This document shows positions 19,973-30,493 of a stretch of DNA of 64,000 nt, in pieces. Under the pieces are notes generated by a model. It saw nothing but the letters and a program-made list of their open reading frames with translations, had not been told where the DNA came from and searched no databases. Position 1 is the stretch's first letter, and each line of letters begins with the position of its first letter. Origin of the DNA: Saccharomycopsis malanga (lineage: Eukaryota > Ascomycota > Saccharomycetes > Ascoideales > Saccharomycopsidaceae); contig CP025322.1 of assembly GCA_004014935.1 (NCBI GenBank), forward strand, positions 1,302,001 through 1,366,000, read 5' to 3'. The position numbers and the translations under genes are program-made.

Positions 19973-22468
19973 ATGTCTAAGATGGTTACCGGGAAAAAAG
20001 AGCATTTTCGAAATTTTCGCTTTTTAATAATAGAGTCTGCTGCACTCGATGGCGATGAATTGATTGAAATCAAACAGATTTTGACATCATATGGTGCAGA
20101 GCAGGTTATAGTCAAAAATAAGGATGATGACAATAACAAAACGGATGAAAACGTGCTACTGAACTTGACCCATATTGTTGCTGCTGATGTTGAGTTTCCT
20201 GAGTACGCCTTTGCCGACGCCAACATGATTCCTGTGGTTACACCTTCCTGGATACACAAATCAATAAGCCTCGGACGCTTAATGAGTCTTCGGCCCTATC
20301 TGCCAGACCCGAAGTATTTCCTCAAGAATGTTTTCATTGCGGTGGCTGGGATTCCCGACGACGACAGAGATGCCCTTGTAGCTGCTGTAGTGGAACATGG
20401 GGGCCAATATGACAAAAATGTTACTAAATTCACCACCCATGTTATTTCCATGGATATCTACACTACTGCATGCGGCATTGCTCTCCTGATTCCTAATATT
20501 GACATCAAATGTGTCTTGCCACACTGGATTGACGATTGTTTGAAGCTGCGGCAGAAGATAGATGAAACGCCCTATTTACTAGATAATATTACAATACCGT
20601 TTGTAAACAACGCTGTGGAGACAGACCAGCTTTCGCCAAACACAAAATTGGATTCTAGTTCTACTGATATTGGCAATATCGCTACGAGTCTGTTTTTGAA
20701 GAACAAGTCTTTCTATCTATCTCATGATTTGCTACTAGGGCAAAGACTCGCTAATCTTGTAATTACTCTCATTGAGGCTAATGGAGGCTCTGTCATTCCC
20801 AGCATATCAGACAGCCAGACACTGGTTCCAGATGATCTGGCACAGACTTGTTATATAGGTAAGTACCGTGCTGGTCACGACTACATCAATGCTTCCAAAG
20901 CAAACTACATGGTTGGTAACTTAACATGGCTCTTCTGGATGCTTGCGCACAGCAAATTTGCAAAGCCAACTGACAACTTGTTGCATTATCCTGTGAGTAA
21001 AGAAGGGTTGCCGGAGTTTAGGAATCTCACATTCAGCGGCACAAATTATACCGGTGATGGCAGACGGTATTTGGAGACACTCATAATCGCCATCGGAGGA
21101 AAGTTCTCCCGCACTTTGCATCCTAAAGTCGATTATCTTATATGTGCTAAACCAGTCGGGCAAAAATATGAGGCAGCACAGAAATGGGACACTGTCAAGA
21201 TCAGAAACCATAGATGGATTGAAGATTGTTACAAGCAATGGACGTTTCTCAACGATGGAACCAAGAAATATTGCGACATTCTAGAAAACTCAAGCCCCGA
21301 AATGCTTTTGGGCTACGAATCTTTTGATGAAGAAAGTGTCCGTAAATTTTACGATCCCAAGGCGATCCCAACTGTTTCAAAAGCTTCTTTAGGCGATTTC
21401 TATAAAGAAAATGAAAATTCTGCAAAGAAAGGAAACAGCAAGCCAATAATAGTTGATAATAAATCATCCCCAACCACCGACAAGAACGAACAGGTCATTC
21501 CAATCAAAACTAGTGGAAGGAAAGCCGCTATAAAGGCAGCAGTAAAGTTGCATTCTGACATGGAAGATTTAAATGTGTTTCAGAAACAACGGTCTCGCAA
21601 CGGCACTCCAAAACTTCCTGAAGAAGTCGTAAGAGAGAAAGAATTGAAAAGAAAATCAATATCTTCACAGGACTCTCCTAACAAAAAATCAAAGACTGAT
21701 GGCGAGTCTCTGAAAATTAAAAAGAAACTTAAAAGCCCAAGTCCTTTGTATAATTTTTCTTTTAATTTCCGTGTCATTACTACTGGATGTGATGATGTGA
21801 GCCGCTTTGATTCGCAAATCCTTGAATCTATTGGGATCCACATGGAAAAAGATCCTTTAAGAGCAGATGTCATAGTAGCACCACGTATCATGCGTACCGA
21901 GAAGTTCCTCACAGCTCTTGGAAATGATGTCAAACACATTCTCCATCCAGATTTTCTAAACGACGTCATCCAAGCATTCAAACAAAAAAAGTTGTCGGAC
22001 TTTGATGTGCAGCAGTATCATTTAGACAAGTACGATACTGCTAGTACTTCTGAGCTCCATATTTCTCTTGAACAGCTTCTCATAAAAGCATCAAACCGTG
22101 CCAGTTCCGGAAACAAACTTTTCAAAGACATGGCATTCAACATTTCGAACCATGTTCCGGGCGGACAGCTTGTAATCAACAGAATAATGTCTGCACATGG
22201 CCTCAATACGAAGGTGAAACTTATCAAGAGCCCAGCGGCCTTGAAAACAATCAAACAAATAGAAGTGGGCCAGTACACCACAGATTGTTACTTGATCACC
22301 GCCAGGCCAATAAAGAACGACAAAAGCGATAATGGTAGGTTGATTGAAAGATTTAGATCTGTGTGTAAGGAGAACGGAAAGACACCAAAGGTGGTTGAGT
22401 GGAACTGGGTGGTGGCAAGTATTTTTTCCATGGATACGGAGGGCCACAAGAAGTTTTTAATTGCTTAA
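19973..22468 (+). CDS. RTT107: Multi-BRCT replication-repair scaffold, Rtt107/Esc4 family
   Basis: An 831-residue scaffold protein for stalled-fork recovery. In S. cerevisiae Rtt107 binds Slx4, the Smc5/6 complex and gamma-H2A through BRCT repeats. Six BRCT-like units can be traced: about 12-105 (THIVAADVEFPEYAFA, then VVTPSWIHKSISLGR), 115-195 (HVISMDIY, CVLPHWIDDCL), 235-320, 348-430 (DYLICAKPVGQKYEAAQKW, HRWIEDCYKQW), 598-680 and 715-831 (VVEWNWVVASIFSMD). A basic, Ser-rich linker (430-595) separates the first four from the last two, as in Rtt107. The C-terminal pair reads phosphorylated H2A in the S. cerevisiae protein. ATG at 19973 gives the full first BRCT. The length is somewhat shorter than the S. 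cerevisiae protein. Confidence 0.85.
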   Translation: MSKMVTGKKEHFRNFRFLIIESAALDGDELIEIKQILTSYGAEQVIVKNKDDDNNKTDENVLLNLTHIVAADVEFPEYAFADANMIPVVTPSWIHKSISLGRLMSLRPYLPDPKYFLKNVFIAVAGIPDDDRDALVAAVVEHGGQYDKNVTKFTTHVISMDIYTTACGIALLIPNIDIKCVLPHWIDDCLKLRQKIDETPYLLDNITIPFVNNAVETDQLSPNTKLDSSSTDIGNIATSLFLKNKSFYLSHDLLLGQRLANLVITLIEANGGSVIPSISDSQTLVPDDLAQTCYIGKYRAGHDYINASKANYMVGNLTWLFWMLAHSKFAKPTDNLLHYPVSKEGLPEFRNLTFSGTNYTGDGRRYLETLIIAIGGKFSRTLHPKVDYLICAKPVGQKYEAAQKWDTVKIRNHRWIEDCYKQWTFLNDGTKKYCDILENSSPEMLLGYESFDEESVRKFYDPKAIPTVSKASLGDFYKENENSAKKGNSKPIIVDNKSSPTTDKNEQVIPIKTSGRKAAIKAAVKLHSDMEDLNVFQKQRSRNGTPKLPEEVVREKELKRKSISSQDSPNKKSKTDGESLKIKKKLKSPSPLYNFSFNFRVITTGCDDVSRFDSQILESIGIHMEKDPLRADVIVAPRIMRTEKFLTALGNDVKHILHPDFLNDVIQAFKQKKLSDFDVQQYHLDKYDTASTSELHISLEQLLIKASNRASSGNKLFKDMAFNISNHVPGGQLVINRIMSAHGLNTKVKLIKSPAALKTIKQIEVGQYTTDCYLITARPIKNDKSDNGRLIERFRSVCKENGKTPKVVEWNWVVASIFSMDTEGHKKFLIA

Positions 22469-22739
22469 TGTGGCTAAAATACAAGTTGTATTATAATTTA
22501 GCTTTACAAAGGTACTCCAATCATGTAGAACGTAATAATATTAACTATGATAACTGTCTGTTCAAAGTACATGATAAATCAGATGATCTAAAATACTTTG
22601 ATTATTGAAACTTACAGTGACTTGAAAAAAATCTTTAAGTGCTTATAATAAGTTCTGATGTTAAGAATCATAAGAGATCACAATAAGCCCAATGTTAAGC
22701 AAAAAAAAAAAAGAAAAAAAAAAATAGAATGTACATTAA
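22469..22739. other. Short convergent spacer with A-rich tract
   Basis: A spacer between the RTT107 and RhoGAP-gene 3' ends. It contains two adjacent A runs broken by single G residues (22700-22724). These are probably 3'-end signals for the minus-strand gene when read as T tracts. Confidence 0.5.
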
Positions 22740-25700
22740 TTAACGGCTAGGAGAGTTTTCAGGAGAGTTATGTGCTGAAGGGATTATTTTTATTCCACTC
22801 CCGCCTCCATTCAACAAACTAAAACTTTTTCTTCTTTGTCTGTTTGATTTGGTAGCCAAGCCAGAAGGACGGTTAGCAATGTCACTATCGCCCAGTATGG
22901 AGTTTGTTTCAGATGTTTCTGGTTGGCCAGCACCTTCGCTGCTGTTTCCAGACGTAGTATATCTATGCTTAGTACCAAACGAGCGCAAGGCAAGACCCTC
23001 AACCATGATGGTAGGCGCTGCAGGAGTTTGTATAGCAGGCAACGGAGTGCTGGCACTGGAATTGGCTCCTAGTCCTTGACTTAATGATGTGGCCGTCGAT
23101 GAGGATCTTCGAGTGCTGGTATCGGAGTTTTGATAGTTGGTGCGGTCAAAAGTTTTGACGTTATTTCTTGACAAAACAGGCGAATTGTTAGCACTGATGC
23201 TTCTTATAGCTTCTCGTTCTTTGATGGACTTCAACTTGAGGCTTTTTTGGTGCTGGTTTTCACGTTCGAGAATTAATGCTTCAAGTCTGTTCATGAAGCT
23301 TGCGGTGAGCATGTCTTTAGTGAAATTTTTCATAAAAAACTGGAATTTGGTACTTGTTGGTTTCGTCTCATTATCAAGGTTAGTTCCAAGGGCTGGTGTT
23401 GGTGGATTAGAACCAAAAAACGATGGTGTGGTGTTGACTGGCTGTGACTGTTTAAGTTTTTGTTTACTGGCTGGTCTGAGCAAAAGATGTGCCAATGGAA
23501 AGGAGTTGTGTTCTCCGCTTGCAGGGTTTGTGATGTCATCAATAAACTTTTTATGGAGCATTGAAAACGTTTCTGCTTGCTGGCCGTCAGCGTTTTGGAA
23601 GCCAAGACAAGAGACATCATTTAAATGTTTGAGGATTAAATAGAGTGCAGACAAGTTGCTACGCGGTATCAAGTTGAAAAGTTTGATAATATGATCGTAT
23701 CGAGACTCATCGGCTCTTAGATCGTAATTGATAGCATCAAGAACGGAGTTCTCCTCACTAAGTTCAATTTGAAACACTTCATTATATATAGCAAAATACA
23801 AGTTTTTTAGCTTTTCAAAAACAATAAAAGAAACCAAACTGTCCGGCAATTCAAGCATCCATAATTTCAAACAAGCGATAATACTATTGAGGGTATTGTC
23901 ATTAAACAATTCGTTCAAAGCTACTTGGAAAATGTCTGCTTGAAACTGCAGAACAGTTTTTGTTGACGTTTTTACAGAATTCAACTCGCTGTTTTTCTCT
24001 TCTGCCAAATTTACAAGTGCAGTTTCCTGTGCATGGTCATACACATCAATCAATTGTTGGCGCAAGTTATATGCCTCTATTATGTTGAGAGGCTGGATCC
24101 AGGAGTTTCTCGCATAATTGCCGAGTTCAAGCAAGTTTTCTTGCTCACTGAAATCTGTGTCACTTGATTGGACGGTGTTATTCAACTTATCGGCGGAATT
24201 TATCAAGAAATGTGTGTACAATTTGGCCAAATACTCGTTCAACAAGATCGGTGCACTAAATAGCATGAGGTCTGTTAAGTTATTATATTGGGGCAAAAAA
24301 GAAACATCACTACCAAACAAGTTAGTGTGATTGACATACTGCTTGCTCTGCACTGCTACACCGTAACTGGCATCGTGTTTTTCAAACTTGACAGTTGCAG
24401 CAGGAGAATAATAATATGAGGCATTCATATTTATCAAGTTTTGGATTTCTGACTCAATACCTTTTGGATTGTTTGATTCGCCAATCAACGCATTCAATTT
24501 GCTAAATTTTTTGTATTCGTATTCAGATTGTTTCATAAGCAAAAAACTCAAGTAGTTCAACGAGTTTAATATCAAATGTGACTTTTTCTTTTCGTAATTT
24601 TCAAAATTGATTACATATTGACTATAACTGTTTTCAAAATTCCTCTTTGCAATGTTGACGTCCTTGATGGTCTTCTTGTACGCTTCCTCTGCCAATTTGA
24701 TGTTTTGCTTTATACTTTCTTTTTTCTTCACCAAGGCTTCGGGCGACGATGATGCCGACACCGTGAGTGACTTGAGCTGACTGGACAAATAATTTGTGAG
24801 CCCTTTTGTCGACGTAGATTTCGGTAAGGCTTGTGGTGTTTGCAATGAAGCAGTGTTTGCTCTAGATCTGTTCTTTGGAGTGGAAATACCTTCTTTTTTC
24901 AATTCTTCAACATAATCAGGCACTTTACTGCTACGTGAAGGGCTACTTTCTATATTAATAGTGGCTGAATTAGCACTAGCTACTCTGCTATGGGTACGCC
25001 GATTATTTTCCTCCCATACTCGTTTTTCCCGCTTGACATTTTTAAGTTCACGTTGCCTGAGCTTTTTTTGCAACTTGTATTGTATTCTTTGTTGTTTCAA
25101 CGCTTGATGAGTCTCTAAATTAAAGTTCATTACAAATATAGCTAGCTTTGTGAACTCGTAAACAACCACCAGCCCTTCATTTGTTACTTGAAACTTGCTG
25201 TTAAAGCTGCTGAAGATAGAATTTCGAAAGACTGACAACTTAAGAAACTCGTGATTTATCAACGCCTGTCCAAAACTTTCAATATTTTTAATGGAATTTT
25301 CCGTTTTCGCACGGTTGAGTTTCAACCAGTTGGCCAACTCATGATTCGAAATAAGCACTTGTTTCTCAGCATTTTCACTCCCAGTATTGCCTGAAAAAAT
25401 ACCAAAAGATCCACGTTTATCCTGGTTTCTTTCCAATACCTGAGCGTCTTTATATAGTTTGCGTAATATCACTTGAAGATTTTCAATGTTGGTAAATGTT
25501 GTAGCTCCGATTCTCATGGGGAACGATAATTTTTCCAAAAAATTATCTGGATCGTCATTGAGTTCGCGTTCCATTGGATCTTCCTCAGTCTCTTCGTCGT
25601 CACTTAAATCGTTATCACTGTCCTCATCATCTGAGTTTTGCCGGCTTATCGCATTTGATATAGTTCTTGTAAGAGTCTGGAAAGGGGAAGCTTGTAAAGT

Positions 25701-26447
25701 ACTTTTAGGGCTTCCTTGTACACTAGAACGGGCACTTGAATTACTAAAACTACGCTGGTGAAAACTATTTGACGGTTTTAAAGTGTTGCCGTGTTTCAAA
25801 GGAGACTCTTCGACAATCGTAGGATTAGTGCTCTTAGTATTTGAGGCTTCGTCATGTATTTCTTCCAAAGATTTGCATTTATTGAAATAATCTGTGTGAC
25901 GGTTGGAGGAGACTTTCAAACGTTTATTATATTCAGAAAATTGCGAATTTAATTCTGTAGTAGCAACCTTCTGAAATGCCTGGTAATGGTCTCTAAAGTC
26001 TTTTATTTCGCCTACAACCTTGGCATCTATTTGGTCAGCAAGGGACTCTCTTGAGTACGCGACATCGGACAAATGATCCAAATGAAGCTCGTAATTTGCT
26101 GCTAGCGACCTAACATTTGGTTTAGCAGCATTTTTCACAGAGGATTCCGTGGCAAGCTTCTGTTGGATCAAAGCCTGTGATGATTCAACATTCAATCCAG
26201 GAGAGTTGATCAAAAGTGGATTGGCTCGAAGCATGTCATTATTGTTAAATCCATTATTACTGGAATAAGAAGTTTCGACAATATTATTAATTGTCAGAGC
26301 ACTGCTGACATGGGTCTGTTTTACACTGTTGATATACGCAATGGTTTGGCTCACCTGTTTAACCGAAGTGTCAATCATTAGGAGCAAGTTGCTTATCTGA
26401 GTCTGATAGTCATTATCAGGGTTCCATAGAACGTTTGACAAATGCAT
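22740..26447 (-). CDS. F-BAR / DEP / RhoGAP protein (Rgd2/Rgd3-like)
   Basis: A 1235-residue predicted membrane-curving Rho regulator. An N-terminal helical F-BAR half (1-215) is followed by a polar linker with an acidic DDEDSDNDLSDDEET run. A DEP-like segment (about 305-400: FPMRIGATTFTNIENLQ, ELANWLKLN) comes next. The second F-BAR half, including a coiled coil (about 400-490 and 585-690), follows. A RhoGAP-like fold spans about 720-995, with LKLWMLELPDSLVSFIVF, a helix LSALYLILKHLNDVS and LAHLLLRP. Where active RhoGAPs have GIFR, with the catalytic Arg, this protein reads NSWIQPLN, so the finger appears lost or moved. The C-terminal 240 residues are Ser/Thr-rich and probably phosphorylated. 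The protein is much longer than S. cerevisiae Rgd2. Confidence 0.75.
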   Translation of the reverse strand: MHLSNVLWNPDNDYQTQISNLLLMIDTSVKQVSQTIAYINSVKQTHVSSALTINNIVETSYSSNNGFNNNDMLRANPLLINSPGLNVESSQALIQQKLATESSVKNAAKPNVRSLAANYELHLDHLSDVAYSRESLADQIDAKVVGEIKDFRDHYQAFQKVATTELNSQFSEYNKRLKVSSNRHTDYFNKCKSLEEIHDEASNTKSTNPTIVEESPLKHGNTLKPSNSFHQRSFSNSSARSSVQGSPKSTLQASPFQTLTRTISNAISRQNSDDEDSDNDLSDDEETEEDPMERELNDDPDNFLEKLSFPMRIGATTFTNIENLQVILRKLYKDAQVLERNQDKRGSFGIFSGNTGSENAEKQVLISNHELANWLKLNRAKTENSIKNIESFGQALINHEFLKLSVFRNSIFSSFNSKFQVTNEGLVVVYEFTKLAIFVMNFNLETHQALKQQRIQYKLQKKLRQRELKNVKREKRVWEENNRRTHSRVASANSATINIESSPSRSSKVPDYVEELKKEGISTPKNRSRANTASLQTPQALPKSTSTKGLTNYLSSQLKSLTVSASSSPEALVKKKESIKQNIKLAEEAYKKTIKDVNIAKRNFENSYSQYVINFENYEKKKSHLILNSLNYLSFLLMKQSEYEYKKFSKLNALIGESNNPKGIESEIQNLINMNASYYYSPAATVKFEKHDASYGVAVQSKQYVNHTNLFGSDVSFLPQYNNLTDLMLFSAPILLNEYLAKLYTHFLINSADKLNNTVQSSDTDFSEQENLLELGNYARNSWIQPLNIIEAYNLRQQLIDVYDHAQETALVNLAEEKNSELNSVKTSTKTVLQFQADIFQVALNELFNDNTLNSIIACLKLWMLELPDSLVSFIVFEKLKNLYFAIYNEVFQIELSEENSVLDAINYDLRADESRYDHIIKLFNLIPRSNLSALYLILKHLNDVSCLGFQNADGQQAETFSMLHKKFIDDITNPASGEHNSFPLAHLLLRPASKQKLKQSQPVNTTPSFFGSNPPTPALGTNLDNETKPTSTKFQFFMKNFTKDMLTASFMNRLEALILERENQHQKSLKLKSIKEREAIRSISANNSPVLSRNNVKTFDRTNYQNSDTSTRRSSSTATSLSQGLGANSSASTPLPAIQTPAAPTIMVEGLALRSFGTKHRYTTSGNSSEGAGQPETSETNSILGDSDIANRPSGLATKSNRQRRKSFSLLNGGGSGIKIIPSAHNSPENSPSR

Positions 26448-27025
26448 TGCGTTAGCAATTGGAATTGATCTGTTGGGTAGTATTATTTTGTTGATGTGTA
26501 TTTATTTTAAGTGGTACAAAGAAGTCAATATTTAAAATTTTGGAGGACACGACACGGGCATAAAACCGCATGCGTCCGTGGTGGCAATCTATATAAGATG
26601 ATGAGAGGAATAAACATTAAAAGTGATCTAATACTGTTAAATGTGACTAGTTACTATTTGGTTAATTTGTAGTTCATTAAATCAATAAAATTGCAAAAAG
26701 CATGTGAATTAATTTACATATGGACGCACGGAAAATAAGTATTTATTTATATCGATGAACATGGCATTAATATGCTTATCTAGGCTAATTACACAAGAGA
26801 TTTTTTTTTAAAAAAAAAAAGATGACAAAGTAAAAAAAATTAATAATAGAACAAAGCACAACCAGATAAGCAGACAAGACAACAAACAACGAAATGTGCT
26901 AACTAATCAACAAGCCACTCAATAAAACGTAAAAAGTGCTCGATAGCATGTGAAAGAGTTCACTAAAACAAGCCAAATAACTTAGAAACTCAAATTTAAC
27001 AAGCGAACAAGTGTATGCCATCATT
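26448..27025. other. Upstream region of the RhoGAP gene
   Basis: An AT-rich spacer of about 0.6 kb, 5' of the F-BAR/RhoGAP gene and 3' of SVP26. Apart from T/A tracts (26801-26820) I see no repeat, RNA or named site. Confidence 0.5.
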
Positions 27026-27676
27026 TCAGAGTATTCCTTGTCTCGAATTGCGGTCGTTTTGGAAAAGTACGTTTCTCACATTATTTATAACCTCCTTTAT
27101 CAAGCCCTTACTTTTACGGGTGAACGTTATGTTGGTGAACTCATTAGTATCGATTGTAATACTGTTAGTCTTGCTGCCATCGACTTCGTTCGTCGTACTA
27201 GGAAGCAAGTTCTCACCAGCAGAGAGGGAAATAAAGAGCAGGAATGGCACAAGCCATACGCAAATGCCGAAAAAACTGGAAATTTCGCTGAAACTTGGTA
27301 CCTGCAGGTAATTGCGGTTTTTAGAAAGGTTGTTGAAGTGATTGAACCATAAGTAATGGTTGACAAAAGTAAGTACCCCCAGAAGAATAAAGTCTGGACT
27401 ATCTATTTTCAAGTATGGGAATTTGGATAAAGTCTTCAAGTACAATAGATTGAGGCCAAGAGAGAATACGGTGAGAAAAAATGGAAATCCTTCAATAATC
27501 CAAAGAAGGACAAGTATGCCCATGATGGTATATATTGATCTGACAAGGGTCCTTTTCGTAAGCTCAGCATGCTCTTCAACAAGCTCTGATAAATAATATA
27601 ATCCTGAGGCAATGGCTAACGTAAGGCACACAAAGCCTGAGAGAATCCCTAAAAGAGACAACAAATAAAGTATCAT
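27026..27676 (-). CDS. SVP26: ER-Golgi membrane cargo adaptor Svp26/Erv26 (TEX261 family)
   Basis: A 216-residue polytopic membrane protein. Svp26 (Erv26) loads type II membrane proteins, such as mannosyltransferases and alkaline phosphatase precursor, into COPII vesicles. The family hallmark SGLYYLSELVEEHAELTKR follows the first transmembrane segment (residues 24-42). Three further hydrophobic segments follow (about 44-66, 70-88 and 128-152), with LTFVNHYLWFNHF between the third and fourth. The tail after 155 is hydrophilic and cytosolic. The S. cerevisiae protein is 228 residues with the same build. ATG at 27674-27676 is the only sensible start. Confidence 0.92.
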   Translation of the reverse strand: MILYLLSLLGILSGFVCLTLAIASGLYYLSELVEEHAELTKRTLVRSIYTIMGILVLLWIIEGFPFFLTVFSLGLNLLYLKTLSKFPYLKIDSPDFILLGVLTFVNHYLWFNHFNNLSKNRNYLQVPSFSEISSFFGICVWLVPFLLFISLSAGENLLPSTTNEVDGSKTNSITIDTNEFTNITFTRKSKGLIKEVINNVRNVLFQNDRNSRQGIL

Positions 27677-28315
27677 TGTACTGCTGTGTCTCTTGAATCA
27701 AAATGCTTAAGGCTGCCGTTGATTGATCTCATATATTAAATATTGTTGGTGCTAGTGCTGGTTCTATTGACGGTAGCTTGCTGTGGCACCGGGCTTTTAA
27801 CCATTAGTGTTAAATGGGTATGAGTTGTATGAAGAGGTGTGAGATTATACTATAGTTGTTACTTACAATTAAGTGTAGAACTGGTTATTAGAAATTATTT
27901 GAGAGTAAAATAATGTAGAGAAATTCGAAATAGGTTGGATATGTTTGTTACAAGTAGTGTTATTTGAAATAGTCTAAAAATATTTAAAATAATGTAAAGT
28001 TCTTTGGAAATATTCAAAGGTATTTAGGCGGAAATAATCAAATTAAACTAAAATGGTCAGACTGAAATAACAATTGGCAAAGTGTATAACATATTGAAAA
28101 GCATTAAGACGGTAAAATGTAAGAACAAAGTTGAAAGTACGAAACGTGGAAAAATAGAGTAATTAGGAAAGGCGAGGAAACAACAATATAAAAAAAATAA
28201 AAAACAAGAAAAGAGAAAAAAAATAAACTTCTAACAAAGAACAAAAGCATAACATCATAAGGCCATAGAGATGACGCTATATTATATTGCATTGGTGAAT
28301 ATTGCAAGGGTGTGA
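27677..28315. other. SVP26 upstream region
   Basis: A spacer between two minus-strand genes that serves as the SVP26 promoter and the VanZ-like gene's 3' region. It is AT-rich with recurrent GAAATA-type words (27880-28020). No gene or firm regulatory site is seen. Confidence 0.5.
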
Positions 28316-29053
28316 TCATTGATAATCTTCTAGACCATCATCAAGTTGATTCAAAGCTATTGGAGCTACATTTTTCAACTCTATGCTAGTGGTGTCTCTT
28401 CTAGCTCTGGATAATCGAGATGGACCTGTTTGATTTTCCAAATCCTCACTGAAATAGTCACTGTAATTGTTGTTATCATCCTCAATGTACGGACTAGTAA
28501 GACTAGTTCTATTGCTATTAGAAGATGACGTGCTAGGACGGTTGCTGAAACTGTCACTGTAGGTACTACTATTACGGGCACTAGCGTTAACGGATTCTGC
28601 CAAGTTTTCGGCCTCATCACCAATACTTTTGATAATCTGGAGTCTTTTTAAACGACGACGTCTGACCATGTAGCGAGCATACAAATCGCTTGTAGCCAAA
28701 CTCAGTAGTGAGCCAAGTATGTTCATAAAAATATCGTTCACATCAAAGGTGCGATAAGGCATGATACTTTGTAAAAACTCGGAGCCAATGCCACCGATCA
28801 ACGTACAAACTATAAACGTGATAAGTCTGAGCTGACGAACATCCTTGGTTTCGAAACAGCAATAGAAGATGAAAGTCATAAGAAAGAAGACAGAAAAATG
28901 AACAAACTTGTCAAACTTTATTACAATGTTGGCAAGACCAAGATAAAGGGCAGCCAAGGATGCGGCAATAAGGACTGGGACTGGTTAGTATATGTTAAAA
29001 AGGGTCAGGAGATAATACAACGTACCCATTAACATTGATTTTCTAAACCTCAT
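28316..29053 (-). CDS. VanZ-like small membrane protein, spliced (two exons)
   Basis: The frame alone lacks an ATG, but a spliced 5' exon supplies it. Exon 1 is 29026-29053 (ATG, 28 nt). The intron starts GTACGT (29025 downward) and has TACTAAC (28990-28984) with two possible acceptors, CAG ending at 28981 or at 28975, both in frame. Exon 2 is 28316-28974 (or to 28980). The later acceptor gives 228 residues (MRFRKSMLMVLIAASLAALY) and a more usual branch-to-AG distance. The first 120 residues hold about four membrane segments and the VanZ-family pattern E-x2-Q...R..D.NDI..NILG (GSEFLQSIMPYRTFDVNDIF). The rest is a Ser/Asn-rich cytosolic tail. S. cerevisiae has an intron-containing homologue (YJR112W-A, from memory). 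Function is unknown. Confidence 0.75.
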
Positions 29054-30493
29054 CTTGTAGCATGGTATATGTATTAAATATAGGTTGGTTGAAGATACAA
29101 ATTATGAATTAGTAATTCTTGATAGTCGTGTTATTTGTTGTTTTGTTTTTCGTTTTTATCCCTTTGATATCTTCAATTTACTCAAATTCAGTAAACGTTA
29201 AATTTCAACGCACGACGTAAAAAAATACTAACAATACGATCTTTTATTCACATTTAGGCAACTCCGTCCTACTCCCACACATGTGTGCGAAAAATACAAT
29301 GAATCTAGCCAACAGGGCAATCGGGTTATTGGCACGGATCTCGTCAGGGCTGAGCTGTGGCATACAATCTTGGCTGTATACTATAATGGCCATAGCTAGT
29401 TTCCTAGGGTAAGATTGGTGTTTGTAGGCTGTATATTGTCTGTATTTTGCAGATTGTATTTGGTTTTGTTATATGGGTGCTATATATGTGCCTCTATGCA
29501 TGTAGCATAAGATGAAATGCATGATTTATAAACAACTAAATGCCTGATAAAGATTCGACATTTACATATAAATGGACTGGCTTGCCATACAAGTTAGATC
29601 TGAGAAGATAGCATTTTTATATAGCTGTGGTTTATAGAATAAAAATGCGTACATGTCTTTGTTCCTACTCTACTAAACAGAAATAACTAACCATCATCTA
29701 CATATCCTCCGCCAAAGCCTTTTTGTACAATAATCTAGCCACTACCCTTACACACTCAAGTTTCAACGTAAACCTCACAAATCTATATGATCTATAACTA
29801 TAACACTTCAAAAAAATCTAAATAGCATATTCAAGCTTCCTACTCTATATATACATATGCTACTCCCTGCACCCGCAGCGTGACACCTGCGCACTCCCGC
29901 GTCTTCCCGCGATGATGGAAAACCGTCCGACTGTTGAAAAACTGCTGAAAAACAGTAACGATTCGATTCCTCCAAATTAAACAGTCCCATTTATTTATAG
30001 AAGCAACAAGAGCTTCTTTTTTTAGAATACCCTGTACAGACTCTTCTCATCACCATTATTGACCCCAGATTATACACCACACAAGGCTTCATTTCTTTAC
30101 AATACGACAGAGTTATATTGCAGATATCTGTGTTTGTTGCAGTACAAAGTGTCCTTGATATCCATATCGTTTCTCCTTTTTCCGTAATCGCAACCCAGTG
30201 TTCATCCCTTATTTGCTATATACTGGCAGAGCGAAGATACAATACACTTTGGCAACATACTATTTTGGGTTGAACTATATCTAGCACACAGTTCTTAGCT
30301 ATTTTGCAATCCTGATTTAAAATAACCAGTAGGGGGGTTTCATATATTGCCGAGCATATCCTTAATTTTACCTGTCTCATCTAAAGTGCTTTTTTCGTTT
30401 GCGTGTGCGCTTCTATCTGAACAATATCAACTATCCATCGATTAGCGAGAGCAGATAAGCGACAAAAGATCAAAAAAATTAGACACAGCAACC
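29054..30493. promoter_or_regulatory. Divergent upstream region of the VanZ-like gene and RLM1
   Basis: 1.4 kb between divergent genes. It is AT-rich on the left, with mixed composition and pyrimidine-rich patches on the right (30000-30490) that probably form the long RLM1 leader. Repeated CTATATAT words occur near 29780-29860. No coding frame is convincing. Confidence 0.45.
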
